Shown piece by piece: positions 10,216 to 22,483 of a stretch of 64,000 nt of DNA. A program made the position numbers and the translations under genes. How positions within the stretch are numbered: position 1 is the first letter of the stretch; every line of letters begins with the position of its first letter. This DNA comes from Metallyticus violacea. Its lineage: Eukaryota > Arthropoda > Insecta > Mantodea > Metallyticidae. The stretch spans positions 115,962,869 through 116,026,868 of the forward strand of contig CM060843.1 in NCBI GenBank assembly GCA_030762175.1. The letters are read 5' to 3'. The notes beneath the pieces are model-generated. The model was not told the origin of the DNA and made no database searches. It saw only the letters and a list, made by a program, of their open reading frames with translations.

Positions 10216-13200
10216 TCACTGCGCGTAATTTATACATCAGTCATAAAGGTTTTTCTTTATACAGGTTGCATAGGGTAGTTCCATTATTAGTATAAATAAC
10301 GAGCAAACTGAAAGGACAAAACACCCACAAATGAGAACAAGACTACATTATGCGCCGCAAACTGTTGGTATCACTGGGACTGGCGATGCGCGGATTAGCC
10401 TGTTAGGCACGTGATTCAGTTTTTACTGGCATGCGGAGGAAATGGCGGGACATGGCAATTCCAGTGAAAAAACAGGGAAAAAAATGTTTTAGTCTATTCG
10501 TCTAACGGGAGAAGTCTAAAAGCAGTATTTCAGACCATCCCATTTCTTTTATCTCACAAAACATCCCAGATTGCGGTTAAGCCCAAGTGCGGGTACAACC
10601 CAACATGCCTTCTATTCTGGTCTGGTTTGGTAACAATGTCAAATAAGATTTGTGATTGTTTTCTGGCAAATTAGATTTAAAAACAAACGCACACTCGTTT
10701 GATGTTTCGCTATCTGTATTATAAAACAGATTAAAAAAACATTTCCACTGAGTTCAGTTTTTGCTATCTGAAGAAATAACAGAGTTATATAATATAATGT
10801 GTGTAATACAATATAAATCAACCGTATATCCTACGGCAGTAGATTTTTGTTGTATTCAGTTTTTGGCTGCATTTTCTTTTCTTTTCTGTGTTCTTACAGT
10901 GAATACAAATTGTAGCGGATATGCTTTTATATTTCAACAATGAAATAGGTTCAACTTATGAGGTAACTAAAGATAAAATATCCCCTGCTATGAAGCCATT
11001 TCTAGTAGTATTACGTTCAGAGCTTAGTGCGTTATGATTAAGCATCTCCCTTTTTCAACAAATATAGTATATCAAACGCTGATCTCTTTTGTAATCTCTT
11101 TACCATCCAATCCTTTTTGACAGTACTTTTATCTCCCACGGAAATCATAATTCTGTTATTTTCTCATTTGAAATTGTATTTCTAAGGCTCTATTTTTTCT
11201 TCGAAGTTGTACTCAGCTCTGCTGAATGTCATACGGATACAAAACTCAATTCCTAGACCGAAAGAAAAGACATCAGGAAAATGGAAATCATGTTTTCCAA
11301 CTGGCCTCTCAATTTTCTTATCAGCGGCAAAAGCTATCTTGTTGTCCTCCCCCGAGAAGTTCCTTCATACATTTTCTCCCCATTTTCCTTTTCCTTTTCT
11401 TTTTTATACAGGGGCTACGTTTGCTATTGTATCTCATGAGAACAGAGATTGCAGAGGTCTATAGGAAATGCCAATGAAATAAACAATGAAATCATCACTA
11501 AACTTGACTTCAGGCACTGAATTAATATACCAGAAACTGTTATAAACTGCCCGAGTATATTTTTGAGGGAAAAAAATGGTTTCATAAAGAACTTGAGCTC
11601 TTCAAAGTGTGCGAATGAATTTTAGAACTGGAAACAGTTCCTTAGGCATACTCGTGTTGTTTGGAAAAATTTCCTTATACACAATAGTTATACACAATTA
11701 GCTTAATCTAATTTCAGCTGATTCATTTATACCTTATGGATGCAGTAGCTAATATATAACAAATGTTTTCATAATTTGTTTGCATTTATTCCGTTGATAC
11801 TCTTAAGTATAGTCTTTTGAATACAGACCGGAAATAATTACTTCTGGAAGACATGCTTTTTAAAAACGGTTTGTGTGAAATATTTAACAGAAGAGAATGG
11901 CTTTTAAAATGTGCATTTTAAGGACAATTGTCCTAATTCTTGGCGTAACTGAGACACTTGTGTAAACTGTAAGCAAAATATCTCTTTGTACGTCAAACAA
12001 GTGCTTAAGGAATGATTTTGCTCTAAGCATCGTTATTGGTAAGTTACTTTTTCTAAGAGAGATTAAAACTAAAGGCACTCCTTCTGAAATTAAACTCAGT
12101 ATATAAGTAAATTTTATATAAAACTACTTTATATATTAAACAAAACTTGATATCCGGTGGTAGAAAACACCCCAAGGCTTTTAAGAACTGTTGCAGTCGC
12201 TTAATCCAACTGACTAATTACCAGTTCAAACGTCCTGCAGAACCAATTTCAGGTTAGCTTTACTGACGCGAACAAGGGTTACTTTTTCCTAGCAAATAAA
12301 TTTTCGAACATTGCAAGGCGGTATCAAAATGTCCACCTGCTCTGTAGCTCACGTTAACCAAAACCTGTCCATATTGCTTAAAACCGTGACTTTAGGTTCA
12401 TTCATTCCTCCCGCAGAGGATTCCAACACCACCTCCCCTCTGTATACATCCTAAAAACTCAAATCATCCTACAACAATCAACCTATCTGCGGCAAAGCCC
12501 GATACGTGGGGAGGAACGCAGCAGACGAAACCAACCCGCCAATACTACACTTGATTGTTACAAGGGCGATATTAGCATGTAGGGCCGTAAGACCAATGCG
12601 ACTGTTGTATACTTGACTGTATTTTAAAACTGGTACTACATATGATTGAGGAGTCTAGTGCTACCTCCATCAAAATAATTCCTTCAACCACACTTCAACA
12701 GTCATCCTCCGCAGTACGCAGCAACTGTCCACAGGATGGGTACTAACCCAGCCTGCCTATTTATTTGCGCTGGCTTTGGCACTCTATTACAGTTACAATG
12801 ATCCAAGATGCCAGTAGGAGATGCAGCATTTGGATCCCAGCTGCAAAACCGGAACTCTACTCCACGGTTCCATGCTTCGTTAACGTTAATCTTATTATCC
12901 ATTCATCATATGCTTATATTAAGATAGACATAGAGAAAATATAGGGGAGTTTCCAAGGGAGGAAAGAATTGTACCTACTTCAAGAATACTGTTGCAACAC
13001 GAAGATGAATAGATGAAATCCATAATTAATAAGACAAAAAGCACAGCATAAAACATTATTCTTCTAACTTTGGAGTAGATATAGAAAAGGAAATTAAAGG
13101 CGATTTAAAAATAGCAAAAAATACTAATTTGGCCGCATAAAGATAGCTGTTGCAACTATGAAGAAATCTGAAAAATGCCAGCAATACATTCACTGAATAA

Positions 13201-14125
13201 CATTAAATAAAAAAAAAAAAAAAAAAAAAAAAGAATCTAAAGATAAGCTCAGTAAAAACTTTGGATTACAACTTTAAGGTAGCAATAAAAAAAAAAACGG
13301 TGGTCAGATTTACATGTTCGTTATACACTTTAGGCAACTAAACTTGCAACGTCGTCCGTGTTCATAGTTTCCATGCAGATGTGATCTGTCTTTTCGTTCT
13401 GTTATTTGGCGGGGCCGTTTGGATTCTTCATGTCTGTGTTATGTACTTGATCCACTGATCTCATAGTCGTTTCGCTGTGGACGCATTTAGTCCCAACAGG
13501 AACACCGATTTTTTAAATGACATCCTGGACTCTTGGTATGCCGCAATTCTCCCTTGATCAAATTCAGAGAACTGCTGGTATATTTAGGGTGGGTCATAGT
13601 CGTTCCTTCTGAGGAAATGGGGTGGTGGGTTTTAGCATGTCTATTATGGGCGCTGCAATTTTAATGACACATCATATTATTTGTTGTAATATATTTTCTA
13701 AACACAGTGTTCAGTATCAATGTTTTGTTTAGTCTGTTTTTTTTTTATATCCACATATAGTCCTCAAAAGTCATTTCTGATGATTAAAATCTATTTAATT
13801 TATAATCCTGTTCAACATTCATGACCATAAAAAGAGGCAATTCCGTCAGAAATTTATACAAAATATTATAATTACATCTATGCGAGCTTTCAGAGATTAG
13901 CATGTTAATAAGTGTTTTTGCATACATTTTTATAAAAATATGAGTAAGTTTATGCCTCTCTTTTTATTCCACTCCAATGTTAAGTAATGTTAACATTGTT
14001 CCTTCTTTCTCAGTATAAAACATTTTAAATTTTCAAAAGCATATGCTTAAGTGAATCTGGCATGTCATATTATAGAATCTATACTGGAAAAAAAATTTAA
14101 ACATTTTATTGCGAACAATAACTTT
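10216..14125. other. Unassigned AT-rich DNA
   Basis: No exon, RNA gene or transposase motif recognised. A poly(A) run sits at 13209-13232. Two less AT-rich islands stand out: about 12400-12560 and 12690-12900. The latter has a minus-strand frame of 66 codons that I cannot place. The sequence around 13370-13670 is also less AT-rich but broken in all frames. Confidence 0.5.
13209..13232. repeat. Poly(A) run
   Basis: Twenty-four consecutive A residues, preceded by CATTAAAT. No SINE or LINE body is recognisable immediately upstream, so it is either a simple repeat or the tail of an element too decayed to identify. Confidence 0.9.
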
Positions 14126-14129
14126 AAAA

Positions 14130-14390
14130 TGATCGGAAGCTTTCACGGCCGGAGTCAGAATTTAATTAGAAGTTTCTTCCGGGCTTAGGAGCCGTGGTCT
14201 CTTGGAGCTAAGGAGTCCAAACGTTTCATCCTCAACTGTGGAGGACATCTTCAGTGGCGAGGTCTGAGTCTTCTGGGCGAAGGTCCTGCCACGACTGTCG
14301 TGGCATTAGCTATTGAAGGGATTGTTTTCAAACCCCGCAAGCCCGTGGTCGTCAGAAGCACTTAGCTTTCCAGCGTGCAGAGTCAATTAA
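14130..14390 (-). repeat. Retroelement-like terminal segment (minus strand)
   Basis: Less AT-rich block that, read on the minus strand, contains ACTGAAGATGTCCTCC, GAGGATGAAACGTTTGG and CGGCCGTGAAAGCTTCCGA. The pattern 'GAAGATG ... GAAACGT' around a short hairpin (CCTC/GAGG at 14230-14245) is one I associate with ends of Penelope-like and some other insect retroelements. That link is from memory and is an inference; no reverse transcriptase is visible. The adjacent 14387-14637 has two overlapping minus-strand frames (70 and 63 codons) without recognisable motifs, which might belong to the same element. Confidence 0.4.
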
Positions 14391-14639
14391 TCACTAGTCC
14401 ATTCATTTCTCAAGATGAGCAATAACTCCTTTTCAAACAGAGGAATCAGGTCAATAAATACACTTGTCTCATCCCATACCTTCGTGTGTTTATATTTGAA
14501 CGTAATTCCTGTTCCCTCCCGTTGTGTGAAGACAGCGAAGACGGCAAAATCCTTGAGACTCGATAGTGTGTGAGAGCGACGATCATCGGCCATGCCCAAA
14601 AATTACCGACGTTGAGGATTGGAAACTCAAATCCCACAC

Positions 14640-16545
14640 CAACGCTTTAAAATTCTCTAATTACTTGCATGATCAAATAATCTCTGGAAGGCATTTTCTT
14701 TCAATTAAGAGTTGATATTCAATAGCTTTAGAGCGAACAGCGAGAGAGTAGTCCAGAAAAAAGAGTACATCGTCTTTCAAGGATTTGGCAGCGATTTGTC
14801 GACTTGCAGGGATCTATATTTGAAGTATGTTATACCAAAAGTAATATAAATAGTTTTAGTGTCAAACAGTAATTGTGTTGCCATTACTTTTCTAATGCCC
14901 AAATAAATTTGTATTCATTACATTAAAACGGATGTTTACTTACAAAATATTCTAAAGGTAGATGGAGAAATTTATTTTTCAAATGACATCTAACTTAAAT
15001 ATGAATTATATTTCACAAACAAGGACACTTACTTTGCAAATAACAAATAAGAAAAAAGTACCAACAGCAGACAGAGCTATGACGTCAAGAGTACACACAG
15101 ACTGCTCAATTGGCAACTTTACCGCAAGTTATATAAAGAGCTAAGCATTCGTTTTGTACAACTTCAGTCATGCTTTGAGCTGGAAAGGAGTCTAACTTTG
15201 AGAATAAATACGAGAATGCAGGGAGTGCTCGAATCTTCAGATGATATTGTTGGCAAGCAAAGCAAAATTTTCGTATAAATTAATTAGCATTTCCCTGCCG
15301 CCACGTCAAGTGGTGGTGTAACATTTCCATCATTTCGGTCCCAAGTAAAGCAAGATGTTAGAACGTTGTTGTCGTCTTAACGTTCCAGTCACACCGACTG
15401 AGAGATCTAATTAAAGAGAGGCACCGAGATTCTCTTCAAGTCGTTTCTCCCATCCCACTCCTCAAGCGTTGCGGTTTTCCATGGCGTGTTCACTTGAGCG
15501 GCACAAGCCCGAACTCATCGATTAAGAGTACCGAATATCATATTAAGCTACTGTAAATAAGTTCGCATATTCCTAATAGTTGGTTTAGTAATGAAAGAAT
15601 GGAAAGCTTCAGTGGAGAAAAAAATCTAGTTAAGAATTAAGTTTTTAATCGCATCTGATTTCATGATATAGATATTACTTATAGTTTACTTTAATGTGGC
15701 TAATAAAGTCAATAAAATGAAAATTAAATAGGAAGGAATAAATAAAATTTTACTTTTCCGCTAATTTGGAAACTGCTTGGTTGCCCTCGAAACATAGGTC
15801 ATAGTGAGCCAGCCTCCAACGTGCATGTACTAAAGTCTACGGCGAGCTTAATAATGACGAAATACTGGAAGGTATGAGAAGAAAATTGTGTTATCTTGAC
15901 CCAAAGGTGATAGCTATTTTAACGTCTTTGTCAGAAGGAGGAAATATTCGCAGCAGCCGTACGTTGCAAAATGTGCTCTCTGCAACAATGAATCACTATA
16001 GTAGATGTCTATATGTGTATCATTTCCATAAAAAAGAAAAAGAAACACCGCGAAATAATTATGCAGTCACATTTCTTGACTTTAAGGTTCCTACAAAGAA
16101 ACTTTGTAGAAAATAGGCGTATAACAGAGCCAGTTGCGAACGCGAAGAAACAAAACAAAAATAAAAATGAACCTGTAGACCGTGGTGGAGAATAAATAGA
16201 AGTTTAGTAGCCCTTCTAATCCGACAAGAAAATTGACGCAACAAGTATACCTTTGTTACCGAGACGAGGGGTCAGTTTTTTGTGGGCTACTCAAGACAAA
16301 TGATCATAATTGCTTTCTTAATTGACACAAAGGACTAAGATTAAGTTATGAACAAATGTAGACTGTAATTATAAATTGTCTCTTTATGAATGTTACACAT
16401 TCAACGTGTTATTTTTGGATAGTTACAGAAAATTAAAAAGTTGAAAATTTAATCTTAGGTTAACAAACCTCGGATTTAAGCTCAATATTAGGCTGCTGTG
16501 CATTCCACTTGCGTGAGATAAGTTGCGTGCCTAATCACCGATCTC
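14640..16545. other. Unassigned DNA, no gene recognised
   Basis: Open frames are 60-80 codons and lack motifs. Around 15290-15500 the sequence is less AT-rich, with a CCACGTCAAGTGGTGG imperfect palindrome near 15300. I see nothing that supports an exon. Confidence 0.5.
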
Positions 16546-16546
16546 C

Positions 16547-16800
16547 GACGCCGACCGAATGAAGAATGTCTTGGAATGCATAGAATATTTTCGATAAAAG
16601 CTTGGGCTTGAATTCCCACCAAGACCGTCCTCCCCGACTTAAGAGGTACCAGGGATGTACCTTAGAACTTAGGCCTGGAACTCTTCCTTCCTTAAAAAAA
16701 TACTCCTTTTCCTTTACCCTTTTCCAGTTTATCATCAGTGCCCACCACCTGTGGTGCCTCAGTATTAAAAATGCGCGTTAAATACTATTCAGAAAAAAAA
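16547..16800 (+). mobile_element. SINE family B, diverged copy (B4)
   Basis: The head is poorly preserved (ACGCCGACCGAATGAAG), but the region after it is clear: CTTGAATTCCCACC, AAGACCGTCCTCCCCGACTT, ACTTAGGCCTGGAACTCTTC, then GTGCCCACCACCTGTGGTGC and CCTCAGTATTAAAAATGCGC with an A-rich end. The T-run and GGTTTTCC segment after the head are largely deleted (GACTTAAGAGGTACCAGGG takes their place), so the copy is internally shortened. Confidence 0.7.
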
Positions 16801-18286
16801 GGGGAAAAGAAAAGAAAAACGAAATAAGAAGAAGAGGATAGAGGCTCGTTATTCTGCTATTTCTCATCTCTTCGAATGATTTACTACATAAACTTAACAA
16901 GACATTGGCTTGCATCACGGCTGAAAATCAAGTCCCCTATGACAATAGCTGCAAATAGAAACACCAGACTGAAGACAATAGTTTCCTAAATACTTTTAAG
17001 CATAAAAATGTAGGGGACATTAAGTAATTTTGAAGGTCATTTCCTACTTGGAAAAGCTTGGATGAGGCAGATAACGAAACTTTTTATAAATATAAACAAA
17101 CCGAGTATTAAAAGGCTATAAATATAACTGTAAAATAACAAATTAGGTTAAATGGAAAGAGGTTTAAAATTAACAAAGCAAAAAGATGCAAGGGCACAAA
17201 AATGCACTTTAATAAAGCCAAAGTAGCCTAGACAAAACAAGGTTAACTTTCTTTGAGAATCCCTTAGACTGCTGCAGTAGTCAGTCAGGTAATTAACGCT
17301 ATCCCAAAAGTTCTGAGTGTAATACACCTGACATGGTAACAAGTTTGATTCCACAAACTCTACCTACACATTCTGACCGCAATCATTGATGACACGGCCA
17401 GCGCTGAATGGTATTAAGGTTCCTAAATGTGACATGTCAGCAGCAGGGTTCCATAACCTTTAATGCTGCAACTTTTATTATACTTTTTGTTGTTGTTTCT
17501 GGGTTTAGTCTTCTGAGAATAGGATAAAGAATTTTACATTTCCACACTAACACTTGCATTTCTAGACGCAATTTTTTTTGTCTTTTATGTTTTACTTTCC
17601 CTAGAGCCTCTCCTGTTCATTATATTTGTCCATATTTTAATTATATATTTATCTTATTTAATTACTCCATATTGCAGACTTTTAATTAATTGGTTAATTA
17701 AAATTCGCTATATTAATTTTCCCGCAAATATATTTTAACTTATTTTACGGTTAATTGACGGGAATATAGTCCAATGTCTCTAATATCCACAATTTGCAAG
17801 TTTTTTGTAAGGTTGGTGCTGCTGTTGCGTATAGTTCTATTGAGCATCCGCGCTCGAGTTAATTTCTTGTTTTCGGCGAGTTCTCGAAACGATGATTTTC
17901 TGTAATTAAATATCTTCAAATCTTTCTTATTCATGTGAGGAATTATGCATTTCTCTCTTGCTATTTTCTTTAAATTCTACTAACATATTGAAATTATTTT
18001 CATATAAAAACATTTTTAAACTTTCCTCATAGATAAAATGAGAATTTCTGAGGCCTAGAACTTTTCGATCACCAAACAATTTGTGCACCGCAGTTATGGG
18101 AACATTCTGTGTGTGCAGTGAACCCTCATGAGGAGTGCATTATTGGATTTTCCTCTGCCAACTCGGCACAAAAAATTCAATATTACGTTGCATATCTTTG
18201 TAAGTTCCTGGTGGGTCCATTGATCGCACACCACTCTCTTACTTATAGAGAGGGACTTTAAATCCTTGCTCTGATCTTTAGTTATC
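16801..18286. other. AT-rich stretch, nothing recognised
   Basis: Purine-rich right after the SINE tail (16795-16845). T-rich, low-complexity DNA at 17560-17760. Minus-strand frames up to 72 codons have no motifs. Confidence 0.55.
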
Positions 18287-18572
18287 GGTCCTGGTGATGT
18301 AGTCGTAACCACACTTGCCTCCTAAACCCAAGATCGCGGGTTCGATATAGGCCAGGACCGATGGATTTTTTTCGGTCGTAAAAATCCTAAGTATGGGTTC
18401 CTTCGAAAAGGGAGTAAAGCCGTGGGTCCCGTGTCGTACATTTACGGCACGACAAAGAACCCCAAGCCTGAAAGAAGAAGCCTCTGAGCAAAGTTTGTCG
18501 GCCGGTTCACCCTCTGATTTGAATGTTAAAGAGCGTCCGTAAATAAACCAAAATAAATAAAAAATAAACAAA
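18287..18572 (+). mobile_element. SINE family A copy (A2) with target duplication
   Basis: Full-length plus-strand copy starting GGTCCTGGTGATGTAGTCG and containing GCGGGTTCGATATAGGCC as the B-box region. The head's first eight bases (GGTCCTGG) are matched by CCAGGACC after the B-box, as in a tRNA acceptor stem. Flanks TCTGATCTTTAGT (18270-18282) and TCTGATTCTTAGT (18573-18585) agree at 11 of 13 positions and look like an aged target-site duplication. The tail has lost part of the GACGCTGATGACC block. Confidence 0.88.
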
Positions 18573-18585
18573 TCTGATTCTTAGT

Positions 18586-19276
18586 ATTGCAATGACTATT
18601 TTATTTGTACTAGTGAAACAAAACCCGGCGCTAAGAAAATGAAGACACTTATTTTATTATTTCCAATCGATCATTGTGAATTGCTCAACATTTATATTAT
18701 TTTATTTTAAAGGTTTCATAGCACCACGAACCGACGTTCTTTGCACTTTTTTACTTGTGATAAATCCCGCGGCGAATTTCTATGACTAATCTCTAATCTG
18801 GCAAAAACAGTTTATTTTACTTTCGAGTATAAACCTTCCTTTCTAAGGCCTAAATGGTTTCTGTGAATTCTGCCATTTATCTATATTTCTTCTGTTATCA
18901 AAGCAGAACATGGAACACTTCTATTATATTTTCAGCCTAACTTCCTCCAGTTCTATGGTGAAACTCAGCGCCTAAGCTACAATGTGCTTAATTAAGCATG
19001 TGCTTCAATGACAATGAAAATAACGAGAAACAGAGACACGCTGCAGTGCACCTAAATTTGTAATTACACGTGTTTAAACCGACAATCATCTACAACAGAA
19101 TGCATGGGAGGAACGAGGGACAAGCCGAGATCAACGGTGCTGCAAAATGAACTGAGCGAACGACAAAATTCTTTACTTAAGGTTGAACAATAAATGCAAG
19201 TGTAAACATTGAAAAATTAAGTACTCATAACTACTTATTATTTTAATAAGTGACCTGTATAGAAATCAAATGTAAT
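18586..19276. other. AT-rich stretch, nothing recognised
   Basis: No conserved frame. A small less AT-rich patch at about 19080-19160 has no coding support. Confidence 0.55.
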
Positions 19277-19277
19277 C

Positions 19278-19362
19278 TATCTATCCATCCATCCATCCAT
19301 CCATCTGTATGTATATATATTGATCTATATATATATATATATATATATATATAGATCAATAT
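19278..19362. repeat. TCCA microsatellite followed by a TA-repeat palindrome
   Basis: 19278-19306 is a run of CTAT/CCAT tetramers. 19317-19362 is a fully self-complementary segment: ATATTGATC, a (TA)n core, then GATCAATAT. The non-repeat arms on both sides of the TA core make this more than a plain dinucleotide run. Confidence 0.85.
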
Positions 19363-19569
19363 TTATATACAAGACATTTGGGCACAGCTTACAGCGCAAC
19401 CCCTTGAATAGTCATTTAAGACTTTCAACTAATATAAAAATGTTTATTGTCATATTCTACACACATTAGGGTACAGCATTTTTTAATCTGTATGAATTAT
19501 TATCCTAAAATTCTACCTTTGTGCTAAAAAAATACTAGGCACTAGTACCATTTTCTTATCCATTGATAG

Positions 19570-19834
19570 TCGATCCTTGTGGTATTGTGGTAACCATACT
19601 TGTCTCGTAGACCAAAGATCACGGGTTGACCCGGACAGGCTCGGTGGATTTTTAGGGCGTAAAAAATTTAAGTATGGCTCCCTTCGGAAGGGAAGTAAAG
19701 CCGTGGTCCCGTGTTGTAGATTTAGGGCACGTAAAAGAACCTCAATCATGATAGAAGAAGCCTATGAACAAAATTTGTGGTCCGTTTTACGCCCTAATGG
19801 AATGGGGACGTTAATTACTAGAGATGATAAAACC
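19570..19834 (+). mobile_element. SINE family A copy, 3'-shortened (A3)
   Basis: The head CGATCCTTGTGGTATTGTGG and ACTTGTCTCGTAGACC are present; the B-box is degraded (CACGGGTTGACCCGG). The body runs through GGCTCCCTTCGGAAGGGAAG and CCGTTTTACGCCCTAATGG, but the TGTTAAAGAGCGTCCGTAAATAAA end is missing after AGAGATGATAAAACC, so the tail is truncated or mutated beyond recognition. Confidence 0.82.
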
Positions 19835-22195
19835 ATATTAATTATGTTTTTGAAAATAATTTGAATAAGAAGAACAGTAAAAATTCACAGATAAAATTGT
19901 GCATAAATAACCAGATATAGAGGGGAACAATGAAGGTAAACTTTAATAATATTTTGAAACCGGAAAGATTTTCAGTTACACATTTAAGGCTTAGTTTAAA
20001 AAACGAGCTGTAAAGTATAATAAAAAGTTTTATTGATTTTATAAAGGGAAGGCGATGTCATATTTTCGACAATGTTTTTAAAATACTAGGCAAGAAGTGT
20101 AGGCCTTTACTTCAATGTGTAATTCCCAAATATTTGAAAATATCTATGCACCGATAAAAATTGTTATAGAAAGATGGATTTTAAAGAGACAAAAATATTG
20201 AAAATTCGTAACTTATAAATTAACAGGAATAACATGAATTTTGCAAGCAACGGTTTCAATAGAACTGGTTCATTTACATTAACACCAGTACGATTATATG
20301 AAGTTAAATTATAGTATGGCATAAAAAAACTATAAAACAATAAATATTGTTTTTGACTGTTAGAGCATAAAAAAGTCATAACTTTTGAAAAGAAGCAGTC
20401 ATTAAAACAGATCAAATATGTAATACAAGACACTGGCTGGAATGGAAGCAATGAAGTGATGATACCCTTGCTGTTAAAAACGGCTTGACGAGAGAGCCCT
20501 GCAACACCATGCCATTCCGTGTTAAGACTTAAGATGAACAGGAAGGATCAAGTTCAAATGGAGTTGAAACACAGTTTGAGAAGTTTGGGAATAGGGCCAG
20601 AAACCATCTGAGCTGTGAAGCGGCACTTGGCGGTGTGATGGCGTTGGTGATGGCGGTGTGATGGCGTTGGTGATGGCGGCGTTAGCGGCTACAGATATCT
20701 CTGTGTAACTGAACTTTCAGATTTGCCGGTGCTACAGGCAGAAACCGTAAGGAAACTTATGAAACCACACACAGATTTTAGCGAAGCAGAGAGTGTGCCC
20801 ATCTTTAACATTTCTGCAAAGTTGGTTAAGAGCAGACAATGCATATAAATGAAGTCTGGTTATCTATATGATAACCGTAAAGGTATATTATATTTTTACC
20901 CTCCACAACACTAAGAAGACGTGTCATTTTATTTAGAATAAATTAAAAATTATAATCAGAACTGCCTACTATATGTATCAGATTTCACAAACAATTTTCA
21001 CTATTTCAAAGTAATTTTCAAGAAGAAAAATTTCCTTTGTTTATTTTTTGCTTTGGGGAGGGGTTACCAAAATACATTGTGCAACTAAGAATGGGTGATT
21101 TTATAAAACTTTCCAACGTAATATTATATTTGTAATAGAGTGATACTGAAACATGTAACAAAATTATTTCTGTTGGGAACATCTTATTTAGAGATTAATA
21201 AAAATAGTACTTGTTTTCAGATATAAAAATGAAATATTATACGAATATTAAATTATCCAGAGCGATTTGCTAAAAACAAACTGATTCTGTTGATTAAAAA
21301 GATGCAGACGACACATAGTGCATAAGTTAGCCACCAAAAAAAAAAATGCAAATTCATTAAGGTTCATATTTTGAAACAAAACATGTGACTCACACACACA
21401 CACCAGTTATATTTCTATCAGTTAAGTGCATGTCTATGATAACTCTCTTGTGAGCGATGCATTTTAAAGTGTCTACTCGAGAGTGAGGCGCTGCGATCAA
21501 GAATGTGCTGAATACGAATGGTGGTATATTTCACAGCAAAAGTGTCAACAGTGCTCTCCTCGACATTCAAAACGTGTATTTTTTTTTTTTTTGACCTCTT
21601 AAAGAGAATAGTGCGTTATATTATTTTCCTAGAAGATTTGATATTAAAGTAAAGCACTGGGTTCTCCTGTTTTTAAGATTTTCCCGACGTTAGGGATTAT
21701 GTTAACGTGTGTGTGTGAGTGTATGTATTGATTATAAATTGAATTTTTTCGATTGTTGTATTTAAGTTTAAAAAAATGTCATTTTGAGGGTGGTAGGACA
21801 CTGCGTGCGGAGGTTAGCAACTCGCGGTTCCAAAGCCCAGAAATACTGCTATATTACACTATTATGTATAAACACCCATTACATACTATTTTGCTTCTGT
21901 TGATGTTGTTAACTATTAGATGTGAAACTTTGGTATGTTAATAACCCAACGTCTAAGAGAGGGTTGTTTGTGCATATACATTTACCCATTATTTTATTTG
22001 ATATTTTAAAAACGCGTTACTTTTCACACGTAATGTTTTATTTCAGGTAGCCTTTTATATGGTTCATGAAATGTCCCCTTGCTCGCCGTTATCTTACTGT
22101 TGGTGACATGACGTATTTGCACTAGGCAGAATTTCGTTCTTATTCGTTGCATTTCAGTTATAAAAGTAGATGCACTTTTTGGGAGAGTGTTTTTT
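19835..22195. other. AT-rich stretch with one small tandem duplication
   Basis: No gene recognised. Contains the 23-bp duplication at 20629-20674, a short CA run at about 21390-21404 and a T-run at about 21579-21593. Open frames reach 95 codons without motifs. Confidence 0.55.
20629..20680. repeat. Two-copy 23-bp GC-rich tandem repeat
   Basis: Two identical 23-bp units (20629-20651 and 20652-20674), each beginning GGCGGTGTGATGGCG, followed by the start of a third (GGCGG). Twenty-three is not a multiple of three, so the repeat is unlikely to be coding. The identity of the units suggests a recent duplication. Confidence 0.9.
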
Positions 22196-22198
22196 TTT

Positions 22199-22483
22199 AT
22201 ATGGTTTATTTACGTACGCTCTTTAACATCACAGGTCATCAGCGTCCCATTCAATTCAGGGCATGAAACGGCCGACAAATTTTGTTCAGTGGCCTCTTCT
22301 GTTCAGGCTTGAGGTTATTTTTCGTGCCGTAAATGTACGACACGGGACCCACGGCTTTACTTCCCTTCCCTTCCTAAGCTATACTTAGGATTTTTACGCC
22401 AGAAAAAAGCAACCGATCTTGGCCGGAATTGAACCCACGATCTTAGAAGGCAAGTATGGTTACCACTACACCATGGGAGGGGT
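22199..22483 (-). mobile_element. SINE family A copy (A4)
   Basis: Reverse-oriented full copy. The tail starts GGTTTATTTACGTACGCTC, then CATCAGCGTCCCATTC and CGACACGGGACCCACGGC; the head ends GTATGGTTACCACTACACC. The anticodon-arm segment is shortened (GATCTTAGAAGGCAAG). The outer head is also altered (CATGGGAGGGGTGG instead of the usual acceptor bases). No convincing target duplication is visible. Confidence 0.87.

Noticed and set aside
18287..18360. SINE heads (also at 25543, 34816 and others) as functional tRNA genes
   Set aside because: The heads have A- and B-box-like motifs, but the anticodon arm does not fit standard tRNA geometry and each is followed by the same long SINE body.
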